Assembly: GCA_004299845.1 (NCBI GenBank)
Contig: CP036201.1
Location: forward strand, 2,604,001-2,668,000
DNA length: 64,000 nt
Source: Verrucomicrobia bacterium S94
GTDB lineage: Bacteria > Verrucomicrobiota > Kiritimatiellia > Kiritimatiellales > Pontiellaceae
Direction of reading: 5' to 3'
The notes under the pieces are model-generated. The model searched no databases. It worked only from the letters and a program-made list of their open reading frames with translations, and was not told the origin of the DNA. The translations under genes were made by a program, and so were the position numbers. The stretch's first letter is position 1. Each line of letters begins with the position of its first letter. Of this stretch, positions 34,295 through 42,440 are shown piece by piece.

Positions 34295-35728
34295 TTACAG
34301 GCGCGTGACGAGGTCTTCGGTATTTTCCGGTTCGTCCAGTGCTTTTCTGCGGTCGAGCAGATCGATGGTTTTCCACCGGCCGGAACGGAAACGCAGGAAA
34401 AATCCGACGCCGAGAATGAATACATAAAGCAGAGTCCACGCCCAGCTGATGAAGATATTCAGCTTCAGCCAGACGACAATAACCAGCTGGCCCAGCACCA
34501 GGATGCCCCAGGCGACGGCGGACTGGAAATACATCACAAAATGGGTATCCCCCGCCCCCTTCAGCGCTCCGGAAAGAATCAGAGTAACCGCATCAGCCAT
34601 GCCCCAGACCGCCAGCATAACTAATAAAATCCGTACTGTATAAAGCAGCTTTTCATAGGAGACGGTCGCTGCCGACTGCCCATTGAATATATTGATGTAG
34701 AATTCCGGGAACAGCACAAAAGTCAGCCCGGTCAAAGCCACATAACTGACCCCGATTTTCATGGCCAACCAGCCTACTTTTTCTGCATTTTCCGGCTCTT
34801 CACGACCGAGATACTGCCCCACCAGAATCGAAGCGGCAATGCCCATACCGACCATCGGCATAAACGCCACCAGATTGATGCTCAGCGCAATATTGCTGGC
34901 AATGTGGGCAATGGCCCCCATCCGACCGACCAGCAGTACAAACACAGTAAAGGCGGCCACGTCGAGAAACCAGTGCACCCCCGAAGGAAATCCGAAACGC
35001 AGCATCCGCTTAAACAACCAACCGTCAAATCGCATATTTTTCCAGGTCTTGAATTCGCGACTGACCCGGCCGGTGAAATAGATGGCGGCAAAAATCAGAG
35101 GACAGAGCCAGGAACCGACCACCGTCGCCCAACCCGCTCCCGCAATGCCAAGCTCGGGAAAAGGGCCGGCGCCGAATATCAGAACATAATTCAGCACCAC
35201 ATTAACGCTATTGGCAATGATGTTTGTACTCATCACGACAAACGTTTTTCCGCGCCCGGAAAAGAACCCGCTCAGCGCCGAGCTCATGGTCATCCCGCCG
35301 CCGCACCACATAAGAATACCGAAATACTCCTCCTCCATCGCCAGAATGGCAGGCTCGTGCCCGCTGATGCGGAGAAAAAACAATCCGACCGGCACCAGCA
35401 GCATGATCAGCGGAACCGACAACAGGGAAAAAATGATGCCCTGCGCCGTCGCTCTGGAACACCCCGCATTATCCCCGGCCCCGTACATCTGAGCTACAAA
35501 TGTGCTCACATAACCGGATAGCGCCATGAATCCGCAGACCAGCGTAAAAAACAGAATTCCCGCCGGCAGCGAAGCCCGGAATTCCGCATCGCCATAGTTG
35601 GATAGAAACAGACGGTCGCTGAAATTGAGCACAGCGAACGACGCCGAATTGACAATCATCGGCCAGGCGATATTCATCAGTTCCCGCCAGCCCCCGAAGG
35701 GCCGCGCATCTGTTCCGGAGGAATTCAT
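34295..35728 (-). CDS. MATE-family efflux transporter
   Basis: A 477-residue polytopic membrane protein with about 12 helices. MNIAWPMIVNSASFAVLNF opens the first half. GYVSTFVAQMYGAGD and NVVLNYVLIFGAGPFPELG are typical MATE segments, and the second half repeats the pattern. It would export cationic compounds using sodium or proton gradients. No Shine-Dalgarno site is clear before the ATG at 35728. It is transcribed alone. A second, different MATE gene lies at 48.2 kb. Confidence 0.88.
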   Translation of the reverse strand: MNSSGTDARPFGGWRELMNIAWPMIVNSASFAVLNFSDRLFLSNYGDAEFRASLPAGILFFTLVCGFMALSGYVSTFVAQMYGAGDNAGCSRATAQGIIFSLLSVPLIMLLVPVGLFFLRISGHEPAILAMEEEYFGILMWCGGGMTMSSALSGFFSGRGKTFVVMSTNIIANSVNVVLNYVLIFGAGPFPELGIAGAGWATVVGSWLCPLIFAAIYFTGRVSREFKTWKNMRFDGWLFKRMLRFGFPSGVHWFLDVAAFTVFVLLVGRMGAIAHIASNIALSINLVAFMPMVGMGIAASILVGQYLGREEPENAEKVGWLAMKIGVSYVALTGLTFVLFPEFYINIFNGQSAATVSYEKLLYTVRILLVMLAVWGMADAVTLILSGALKGAGDTHFVMYFQSAVAWGILVLGQLVIVVWLKLNIFISWAWTLLYVFILGVGFFLRFRSGRWKTIDLLDRRKALDEPENTEDLVTRL

Positions 35729-36056
35729 AGAGCGCGGAATGTACGCCGACCCCAGCCCGAATTAAATCCTTTATTGATAAAAACCCGATTGCTGCATCCC
35801 CAAATTTATATTCTGTCTAACCAGCATCAATCACAGCTGAAAATGTTAGCGCCATCTTCCGGAACCGGCGGATTTATAAATCCGGTTTAACATACCTGTT
35901 TACAGGGAAACTGAACCGTAACCGTCCGGTCACAGCCCTAACCGTCCAATTACACCCAAAACACATGATGCTTACATGTATTTAATGAAGCCTCTCCATC
36001 TTCAGCGCCTCAAAACCAAACAACATCCCCACTATTCACTGAAGAAAGGAAATCAT
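35729..36056. other. Regulatory-looking gap upstream of the PEP-CTERM/phosphatase genes
   Basis: No gene. It contains a perfect 16-bp palindrome CGGATTTATAAATCCG (35869-35884). Downstream is a pair of direct repeats TAACCGTCC at 35919 and 35939, exactly 20 bp apart and each followed by an A/C-rich ACA element. TTAACA and TTTACA, 12 bp apart, lie between. Any link to phosphate control is a guess from the downstream phosphatase. Confidence 0.4.
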
Positions 36057-36746
36057 ATGAAAAAACAAATCATTGCCATGGCTGTTATTGCAGCCGGAAC
36101 AACACTGGCCGGCCCCTTCTCGCCGGACTGGGCCGACGACAACGGTTCCGTTTATGCCGAATGGAACAACTGGAGTTATTATAATCCCGGTACGGTTTCA
36201 GCCGCCGATGAATTCGGCGCATATGACTACAACACCGGAACCTGGACCGATACGGTCGGTTCTTTCGGAGAAGCGGATGTTCTGTCCGATGCCGCGGGCG
36301 GACCGCTTTCCGGCCATGATTATCTGGATCTCTGGGGCACTTCGGATTCGCTCTCTTTCTGGATGCCGACGTTCAGCGGTTTCGAAACTACCGAAGTTGT
36401 TATTCAGCTGTCCTACTGGGACGACGAATCCGACGACAGCTGGCGCGCCGGGTTTGACCTTATGCCGCAGCTCAGCGACACCTCGGTCGGACACATCGTC
36501 AATGTCACTTCGGAGGAATACCACGACCTGAATGCCGAACTGATTACAGAAGCCTGGAGCTTCACGGTCAGCGGCAGTACCGACGGGTTCTTTGCCGACT
36601 TCACCTATGCCGACGACAACACCTTTATCGATTCAGTAAGCATCGATGCCGTTTCCTATGACGCCGTTCCCGAACCGGCATCCGTGATTTCCATGATTTT
36701 CGGCGGGGTGATCCTGGCCGGCACGCGCAGAAGGCTCCGGAGATAA
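36057..36746 (+). CDS. PEP-CTERM-sorted exported protein
   Basis: A 229-residue protein with signal peptide about 1-18 and an acidic, aromatic-rich body without known domain. The end is a textbook PEP-CTERM tail: VPEP, a hydrophobic helix ISMIFGGVILAG and the basic stretch TRRRLRR. Such tails are cut by an exosortase that is not in this window. The ATG at 36057 follows GAAGAAAGGAAATC; an upstream extension of 27 codons is rejected. It is 48 bp before the alkaline phosphatase, so they may be co-transcribed. Confidence 0.85.
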   Translation: MKKQIIAMAVIAAGTTLAGPFSPDWADDNGSVYAEWNNWSYYNPGTVSAADEFGAYDYNTGTWTDTVGSFGEADVLSDAAGGPLSGHDYLDLWGTSDSLSFWMPTFSGFETTEVVIQLSYWDDESDDSWRAGFDLMPQLSDTSVGHIVNVTSEEYHDLNAELITEAWSFTVSGSTDGFFADFTYADDNTFIDSVSIDAVSYDAVPEPASVISMIFGGVILAGTRRRLRR

Positions 36747-36794
36747 TCCGGGTGCTCAGTTACTTATAATTATTACTAACCAAGGAGAATAAAA

Positions 36795-38351
36795 ATGAAA
36801 TCTATGTTTATCAAAGGTGCGGCAGCCGGTTGCGCACTGGCTACCCTCTTCACTGCGGCATCGGTCGATGCCCGCCCCTCCCGCGCCGGCAATGGAGCAA
36901 AATATGTATTTTTCTTCCTGGGCGACGGCATGACCAGCGTTCAGATGCAGGCTGCCGAAGCCTATAAAGCCAGTATGATGGAAGGAGGAGAGGATAATCC
37001 GACCAACCTGCAGGCCAGCATGCTGAATATGAATCTGCTTCCGATCTCCGGCATGGCCACAACCTATTCAGACACCCGCTTCATTACAGACTCCGCCGCT
37101 GCCGGCACCGCCTTCGCCTGCGGTGTAAAAACCGGCACCGGCGTCATCGGACTGAATAAAGATAAGAATATTGCCTACAAAAGCATCGCCGAACTGGCCC
37201 ACGAACAGGGCAAATCCGTTGGAATCATTTCCAGCGTATCCCTGCCGCACGCTACGCCGGCATCCTACTATGCCAACGTCAACAGCCGGAATGAATACAC
37301 CGAAATCGGCTATCAGGCCGCCCAGAGTGGTTTTGAATTTTTCGGCGGAGGTCAGTTCCGTTACATGACCAGTTCCGACAACGCAGGCGGAATCAGCGTC
37401 AGTGACGCCTTTGCCAATCAGGGCTATACGTTTGTAAACAGCATCGACGATCTGGAAAATGTTTCCGGGAAAGTGGTCTGCTCTGTAGCCACTTCCTACG
37501 ATTCCAACGCCATGCCGTACCACATGGATACGCCGCCGGAAAACTTCACTCTGGCCGAAATCACCGAGGCGGCGATCAACCGCCTGCAGCATGATTCCGA
37601 CGGCTTCTTCATTATGGTTGAAGGCGGCAAGATCGACTGGGCCTGTCACGCCAACGATGCCAAAGCCACCATCATCGACACCATTGCCTTCGACGATGCG
37701 GTCGGCAAAGCGCTCGAATTCTACTATGCCCATCCGGCCGAAACCCTGATCGTCGTTACCGGCGACCACGAAACCGGCGGCATGAGCATCGGCTACAAAG
37801 GAACAAAATACGAGACCGCCTTCGCCACCCTGGAAGACCAGAACATCTCCTACGACCTGTTCAACCGTCAGGTTATGGTCGACTATAAAAGCACCCACAC
37901 CTGGGTGGACGCTGAAACCAGTAACATCGACGCGGATATGATGGAGGCCATCTCCAACAGTTTCGGTCTCGTCTGGACGGATCTCTCGGAATATCAGCAG
38001 GAACAACTTGAAGCGGCCTATGACCGTGAACTCGGCGGCGTTAAAACCGATGACCGTGCAAGCGGCTACGACATCGACGGCTCAACCGACGTAGACTACA
38101 CGATTTACGGCGGCTACAACGCCATTGCCGTCACCTGCACTCATATTCTGAATCAGGAGTCCGGTCTGTTCTGGGCCTCCACTTCACACACTGCAGTTCC
38201 GGTTCCGGTGATGGCCGTCGGTTTCGATGCCTACCGTTTCAACGGATTCTACGACAACACCGACATTGCCAAATTCCTGGGCCAGGCCATGCGCACACCG
38301 TTCCTTCCGGTTCAGGATCCGGACTACTCCGGAGGAGGTCTGCCCTACTAA
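36795..38351 (+). CDS. Alkaline phosphatase (PhoA family)
   Basis: A 518-residue exported enzyme with signal peptide about 1-26. Asp44 in FLGDGM binds metal, and Ser100 in FITDSAAAGTAFACG is the phosphoserine nucleophile. PHATPASYYA, EGGKIDWACHANDA and VTGDHETGG hold the remaining metal ligands. It should release phosphate from organic phosphates outside the inner membrane. The ribosome site AAGGAGAATAAAA is strong. A perfect terminator follows. Confidence 0.93.
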   Translation: MKSMFIKGAAAGCALATLFTAASVDARPSRAGNGAKYVFFFLGDGMTSVQMQAAEAYKASMMEGGEDNPTNLQASMLNMNLLPISGMATTYSDTRFITDSAAAGTAFACGVKTGTGVIGLNKDKNIAYKSIAELAHEQGKSVGIISSVSLPHATPASYYANVNSRNEYTEIGYQAAQSGFEFFGGGQFRYMTSSDNAGGISVSDAFANQGYTFVNSIDDLENVSGKVVCSVATSYDSNAMPYHMDTPPENFTLAEITEAAINRLQHDSDGFFIMVEGGKIDWACHANDAKATIIDTIAFDDAVGKALEFYYAHPAETLIVVTGDHETGGMSIGYKGTKYETAFATLEDQNISYDLFNRQVMVDYKSTHTWVDAETSNIDADMMEAISNSFGLVWTDLSEYQQEQLEAAYDRELGGVKTDDRASGYDIDGSTDVDYTIYGGYNAIAVTCTHILNQESGLFWASTSHTAVPVPVMAVGFDAYRFNGFYDNTDIAKFLGQAMRTPFLPVQDPDYSGGGLPY

Positions 38352-38379
38352 ACCACGGCACCTTATTCGCTCCAAAACA

Positions 38380-38409
38380 GGCAGGATGCCATCGGCATCC
38401 TGCCCTTTT
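38380..38409 (+). terminator. Terminator of the alkaline phosphatase gene
   Basis: GGCAGGATGCC and GGCATCCTGCC form a perfect 11-bp stem with a 3-base loop and then CTTTT. Confidence 0.85.
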
Positions 38410-38432
38410 ACATTTCCGATCGGTGAGAAAAT

Positions 38433-39566
38433 ATGAAATTCAAGCATCCATCCACGCAGAAAGATCTGAGCATTATTCTCCTTTTCACGGTGCTCTGCCT
38501 GATCCTCACACAAATCAAAACCGGCTTTGAATATCAGGGAAAAAATGAACGCGAGATCTTCCGGCACCGCGGCGTTGTGCTCTCAACAGACAATGCAGAC
38601 ATCGAAGTCTTCGGAGTGGTTCATACCGGATTCCAGCATCTGGAAACCCGGCTTCTGAGCGGTCCGCATAAAGGACAGATTCTACAGGTTCAGAACCAGC
38701 TCATCGGCATGCTGGAACGGGATGAGGTTTACACCACCGGCGACGAACTGCTGGTTCAGTATTTTCCGGAACCGGATCAGACCCTGGGCCGGGGTACCGC
38801 ACGCGGCCATTACCGCATCCACCTTGAAATTGTGCTGGTTGCCCTTTTCGCCATCGCGCTGATCGCCGTCGCCGGTATTACCGGATTGAAAGCTATTCTC
38901 TCTTTTGCCTTTGCCACCCTGATGATCTGGAAAATCATGCTGCCGATGTTCCTCAAAGGGTATGATCCCATCTGGGTTGCTCTCGGCGTAGTCGCCGGCC
39001 TGACTGCTTCCATCAGCTTTCTGGTCGGCGGACTTACCCCAAAAGGATTCGTCACCTTTTCCGGCGCATTTCTCGGCCTGGCCTTCACCGCCGTTTTAGC
39101 GGTGGTTTTCAGCAGATTGTTTCATATTCACGGTGCAGTCCGCCCCTATGCCGAAAATCTGCTGCACGGCGGCTTCGCCCACCTGCGGCTCACCCCGATC
39201 TTTATCGCCAGTATTTTTCTGGCAGCCTCCGGCGCGGTTATGGACCTGGCCATGGATATCGCCGCCTCGATGGAGGAAGTTAAGCTGAAACATCCGGAAA
39301 TTCACTTTATGGAACATATCCGCTCCGGTCTGCGTGTCGGCCGATCCGTCATCGGAACCATGACCACCACTCTCCTGCTCGCCTATTCCAGCTCCTATAT
39401 TTTCATGTTCATGCTTTTCATCAGTCAGGACATCCCGCCCATCCAGATTTTCAATCTCAACTATGTCGCCGCTGAAGTACTCAACACGATGGTCGGCAGC
39501 TTCGGCCTCGTCACTGTCGCTCCGTTCACCGCGCTCATCGGCGGATTGGTGATGCGCAGAAATTGA
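38433..39566 (+). CDS. YibE/F-like membrane protein
   Basis: A 377-residue polytopic protein. One N-terminal helix is followed by an extracytoplasmic beta domain (about 35-125), then about seven helices. GAVMDLAMDIAASMEEV and YSSSYIFMFMLFI are the YibE/F signatures. The family has no proven role; transport or envelope function has been suggested. It is the first of a run of same-strand genes leading to the sigma/anti-sigma pair, 54 bp upstream of the next gene. Confidence 0.82.
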   Translation: MKFKHPSTQKDLSIILLFTVLCLILTQIKTGFEYQGKNEREIFRHRGVVLSTDNADIEVFGVVHTGFQHLETRLLSGPHKGQILQVQNQLIGMLERDEVYTTGDELLVQYFPEPDQTLGRGTARGHYRIHLEIVLVALFAIALIAVAGITGLKAILSFAFATLMIWKIMLPMFLKGYDPIWVALGVVAGLTASISFLVGGLTPKGFVTFSGAFLGLAFTAVLAVVFSRLFHIHGAVRPYAENLLHGGFAHLRLTPIFIASIFLAASGAVMDLAMDIAASMEEVKLKHPEIHFMEHIRSGLRVGRSVIGTMTTTLLLAYSSSYIFMFMLFISQDIPPIQIFNLNYVAAEVLNTMVGSFGLVTVAPFTALIGGLVMRRN

Positions 39567-39620
39567 CGGCGGCGGCGATCCTCTCCAGAATACGCGGTTA
39601 AGTTTTGGAGACCGGCCGGC

Positions 39621-40100
39621 ATGAGCGACAACATAAAACAGAAAAACAATGGGGATTTCGAACTTTCCATCACTAGGGAACTCCGACAGCGCAAAAACCC
39701 CTTCCTGCGCCCCGTCTTTGCAGTGGCGGCCATTGGCGCGCTTTTCATGATCCTCGGCTCTGTTCTCCAGATGGCGGCGGAATCGGCAAAAGACACCACC
39801 GGAATGACGCCCGCTTTCCAGGCAATGGAAGAAAACCACCTAACCGTTCACGGTGAATGTGTGTGCATCAAATGCACGCTACAGATCAGCGACCAGCACC
39901 ACCGCGCCATCCGCTACCGCGCCGACGGCAACGAAGAAAAGGTCATTCTGCTCCAGAATAATCCATCCATGGACATGAATTCCGACTATTTCTGCAACGG
40001 CCCTACCCCCGTTCTGGTGGAAGGAAACATCCTGACCACGAACGGTCTGCGCATTCTGTCCGCCACAGCATTCAAAGCATTTCCGGCAGAGCATAAATAA
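39621..40100 (+). CDS. Membrane-anchored Cys-motif protein, paralogue of the anti-sigma sensor half
   Basis: A 159-residue protein. A short cytoplasmic part (FELSITRELRQRKNPF), one helix (about 29-50) and a periplasmic domain with HGECVCIKCTL are followed by a final FC. The cysteines are 80, 82, 85 and 125. Both the juxtamembrane segment and the periplasmic domain match the anti-sigma factor encoded at 40674, but the N-terminal sigma-binding part is missing. The domain resembles DUF6370-type small Cys domains as I recall them. Metal or redox sensing is inferred. Confidence 0.6.
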   Translation: MSDNIKQKNNGDFELSITRELRQRKNPFLRPVFAVAAIGALFMILGSVLQMAAESAKDTTGMTPAFQAMEENHLTVHGECVCIKCTLQISDQHHRAIRYRADGNEEKVILLQNNPSMDMNSDYFCNGPTPVLVEGNILTTNGLRILSATAFKAFPAEHK

Positions 40101-40149
40101 ATGCGATAAAACCTGTCACGTTTTCAGCTCACACGCCAATAATGGATAT

Positions 40150-40677
40150 ATGAGAGACGATGACACACTGGATTTCGACCTTCTCGTTCGTGAGCACCAT
40201 GCCGGACTGCGGGCCTTTATCCGTGCGCTGGGCGTGGATGAAACCTGGGTGGATGACATGGCACAGGAGGTTTTCATTGTGGCGTTCCGCAAACGATCTG
40301 AATTCCGGAAGGAAGAGGATTTCGGAAAATGGCTGCGCGGCATTGCCCGTCGGCAGGTAATGGGTGAACGGACGAAAACCGCTCGACGGCACCGTATTAT
40401 GCACGAAGGCATTACCGATATTCTGCTAAGCCTCGGCATCGAAAAACATGAACCCGAACCCAACCGCGAACTTATGGTCAACACCATGAAAAACTGTGTA
40501 GGGAAACTGAACGAACCCCAACGTGAACTGCTGCGCTGCCGCTATGAAGAGGGCCGGCGGTGCAAAGAACTGGCGGCCGAATTCTCTTCCACCGCATCGG
40601 CCATCCGCAAACAGCTGCAACGCATCCGAACGGCCGTTCGCAAATGCATGGAACAATCTGCGGGAGAAACCGCATGA
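40150..40677 (+). CDS. ECF sigma factor
   Basis: A 175-residue sigma-70 family protein of the type common in Planctomycetes and Verrucomicrobia. Region 2 is DDMAQEVFIVAFRKRSEF with KWLRGIARRQV. Region 4 is LNEPQRELLRCRYEEGRRC plus a helix-turn-helix ending SSTASAIRKQLQRIR. The stop overlaps the anti-sigma start (ATGA), the standard sigma/anti-sigma coupling. The leader is 49 bases from the previous gene, so the Cys-motif gene is likely in the same operon. Confidence 0.9.
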   Translation: MRDDDTLDFDLLVREHHAGLRAFIRALGVDETWVDDMAQEVFIVAFRKRSEFRKEEDFGKWLRGIARRQVMGERTKTARRHRIMHEGITDILLSLGIEKHEPEPNRELMVNTMKNCVGKLNEPQRELLRCRYEEGRRCKELAAEFSSTASAIRKQLQRIRTAVRKCMEQSAGETA

Positions 40678-41333
40678 CAGAACGATACCAGGAACTGCTC
40701 TCCCTCTATCTGGATGGAGACCCCGCTGAAAACGAGTTGAATGAACTCGCGGAAATGCTGAAATCAGACCGTGATCTGGCCGAAAATTTCCGGCAGGAAC
40801 TGCTGATATGGGAGACCTGGTCGCAGGAACATGCGCCGGAACGCTCGGCTCAGGCATTCCTCGCCGGACTTCACACCCGTTTACGGGCAGAAGCGGATTC
40901 ATCGGACTTTGAACAGGCAGTTACAAAACAGCTGAAAGAGCGGAAGAATCCGCGGCCATGGCAGCTGTTACTCGCCATAGCTGCATTATTACTGGTTCTG
41001 CTATCCTTTGGATATTTCATGAATCCGTCCGATATCGATACCGGACTGATTTCCGGCACGGAAGCCGCGCATGTACACATCAAGGGCGAATGCGTCTGTA
41101 TGCACTGTACGCTGAAACGCGAAGGCCGCTGCAGACAGGCCGTCCGCTTCATGGATGAAAACGGCAAAGAACAGATTCTGCCGCTTCGACGGGACCCCCA
41201 CCTGCGAAAATACAGCAAACACTTCTGTAAACTGGCTTCGCAGGTAGACATCGAAGGAAATATTATACAGGAGAATGGCGAACGTATACTGGTGGCCACA
41301 GCCATCCGCATTGCCGATGAAAAAATCCTCTGA
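40674..41333 (+). CDS. Anti-sigma factor with Cys-rich periplasmic domain
   Basis: A 219-residue single-pass protein. The N-terminal helical domain (YQELLSLYLDGDPAENELNE) resembles ECF anti-sigma domains but has no zinc-binding HxxxCxxC. A helix at about 96-116 is followed by a periplasmic domain with GECVCMHCTLKREGRC. Cysteines are 140, 142, 145, 153 and 185. The periplasmic part is the presumed sensor. Overlap with the sigma gene supports the pairing. What it senses is unknown; metals or oxidants are the obvious candidates given the cysteines and the downstream Cys-rich peptide. Confidence 0.78.
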   Translation: MTERYQELLSLYLDGDPAENELNELAEMLKSDRDLAENFRQELLIWETWSQEHAPERSAQAFLAGLHTRLRAEADSSDFEQAVTKQLKERKNPRPWQLLLAIAALLLVLLSFGYFMNPSDIDTGLISGTEAAHVHIKGECVCMHCTLKREGRCRQAVRFMDENGKEQILPLRRDPHLRKYSKHFCKLASQVDIEGNIIQENGERILVATAIRIADEKIL

Positions 41334-41355
41334 AAAAGTAAGATCGAACGTCACA

Positions 41356-41371
41356 TTCCCAATATTGGAAA
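41356..41371. repeat. Intergenic inverted repeat, TTCCA/TGGAA family
   Basis: TTCCCAATATTGGAAA lies between the anti-sigma gene and the Cys-rich peptide gene, about 45 bp before the latter. Confidence 0.55.
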
Positions 41372-41415
41372 CAATAAAAACCGGTAAAAGTAATTAACCC
41401 ATAAGGAGTAAACCC

Positions 41416-41643
41416 ATGAAAAAAGTAATGACCGTTGCAGTACTCACATTAATGATGGCCGGAAGTTCCGCATTTGCATGTGCCGGATGCGGATGTTCCG
41501 GATGCGGATGTTCCGCCAAAAAGGCTGAAAAAGCCAAAACGGAATGCAAAGCCTGCACAAAAGAAAAAGCATGTAAAGGCTGTGAGGCCAAAGCCAAAAA
41601 GGCTGAAAAGAAAGCGGCCTGTTCCTCCTGCTCCAAAAAATAA
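41416..41643 (+). CDS. Exported Cys-rich, metallothionein-like peptide
   Basis: A 75-residue precursor with signal peptide about 1-20 (ends SSAFA). The mature part holds 11 cysteines in about 54 residues, in CAGCGCSGCGC, CKAC, CKGC and CSSC patterns separated by Lys/Ala/Glu helical stretches. There are no aromatic residues after the signal peptide. Such spacing suits metal-thiolate binding or disulphide chemistry outside the cytoplasm. The ribosome site AAGGAGTAAACCC is excellent, and a terminator follows, so this is a real gene. A link to the adjacent sigma/anti-sigma pair is inferred. Confidence 0.72.
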   Translation: MKKVMTVAVLTLMMAGSSAFACAGCGCSGCGCSAKKAEKAKTECKACTKEKACKGCEAKAKKAEKKAACSSCSKK

Positions 41644-41665
41644 AATCTGCGGAATCCTGCACAGG

Positions 41666-41692
41666 GCTCCCCTCTCGAAGGGGGGCTTTTTT
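41666..41692 (+). terminator. Terminator of the Cys-rich peptide gene
   Basis: GCTCCCCT pairs with AGGGGGGC (one G-U) around a 5-base loop and is followed by six T. Confidence 0.8.
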
Positions 41693-41706
41693 AACATTCA
41701 TCCGGA

Positions 41707-41724
41707 TTCAAATGCTCATTTGAA
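41707..41724. promoter_or_regulatory. TetR-type operator, upstream copy
   Basis: TTCAAATGCTCATTTGAA is a perfect palindrome with 8-base arms. It lies 18 bp upstream of the -35 of the tetR promoter. Confidence 0.7.
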
Positions 41725-41741
41725 ATAAAAACATGAATTGT

Positions 41742-41770
41742 TTGACAATAAACCGGTCACCTCATACGTT
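41742..41770 (+). promoter_or_regulatory. Promoter of the tetR-efflux operon
   Basis: TTGACA (41742-41747) and TACGTT (41765-41770) are 17 bp apart. The promoter is bracketed by two TTCAAATG-type operators. Confidence 0.6.
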
Positions 41771-41782
41771 GCACTCCCTCTA

Positions 41783-41800
41783 TTCAAATGAGCATTTAAA
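41783..41800. promoter_or_regulatory. TetR-type operator, downstream copy
   Basis: TTCAAATGAGCATTTAAA matches the upstream operator with one arm mismatch. It ends 1 base before the tetR ATG, where bound protein would also block transcription start and translation. Confidence 0.7.
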
Positions 41801-41801
41801 A

Positions 41802-42440
41802 ATGAACCATACCAAATCAACCAAAGAGCGCCTGATCGAAGCCGCCGCGCCGATTTTTGCAGAAAAGGGCTACCGTGAAACCACCGTGGCCGAAATCTCT
41901 GAAGCGGCAGAGGCAAACATTGCAGCCGTGAACTATCATTTCGGCGACAAGGCCCAGCTCTATGCCGAAGTCTGGAATTATCTGGTCAGCGCCGCCCGCT
42001 CCGAATTTCCGTACCCGGATGACCACACGGAAGTGGGAGCGGAACACTGGCTGCGCCTGTTCCTCCGCTCACGGCTTGAATGTATTTTTTCAAAAGGACT
42101 TGCCGGTTTATGCCCCATGCTGATCCACAGGGAAATGAATGAGTTCACCCCGAAACATGATGAACTGTTAGCAACCTATCTGAAACCGAATCACGACCGG
42201 GTTCGGGCGGCTATTCGCGATTTTATCGAATACGAGATCGGCGAAATTCAGCTGGACCTGCTTACTCAGAACTTTATGGGGGTACACATCTCAATCAATG
42301 CCGGTTACCAGAAACATAGAAATGATCCCCACCGGCGGCACCGCTTTTCCCGCTTCCAGAACATCACTCCTTTAATTACACAGATCGAGGCCTTTGCCAT
42401 CGGCGGCCTCAGGGAAGTTAAAAAGAGCCTGAATTCATGA
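41802..42440 (+). CDS. TetR-family regulator (CerR-like C-terminal domain)
   Basis: A 212-residue repressor. The helix-turn-helix is TKERLIEAAAPIFAEKGYRE followed by TTVAEISEAAEANIAAVNYH (about 7-47). The C-terminal part (LFLRSRLECIFSKGLAGLCP) fits CerR-type ligand domains. The ATG at 41802 sits just past the downstream operator, and 23 further upstream codons are rejected. It overlaps the outer-membrane factor gene by 4 bp. It most likely represses its own operon at the two TTCAAATG palindromes. Confidence 0.9.
   Translation: MNHTKSTKERLIEAAAPIFAEKGYRETTVAEISEAAEANIAAVNYHFGDKAQLYAEVWNYLVSAARSEFPYPDDHTEVGAEHWLRLFLRSRLECIFSKGLAGLCPMLIHREMNEFTPKHDELLATYLKPNHDRVRAAIRDFIEYEIGEIQLDLLTQNFMGVHISINAGYQKHRNDPHRRHRFSRFQNITPLITQIEAFAIGGLREVKKSLNS

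Noticed and set aside
36057-36746. PEP-CTERM protein as part of an exosortase cluster
   Set aside because: No exosortase or glycosyltransferase gene lies within the window.
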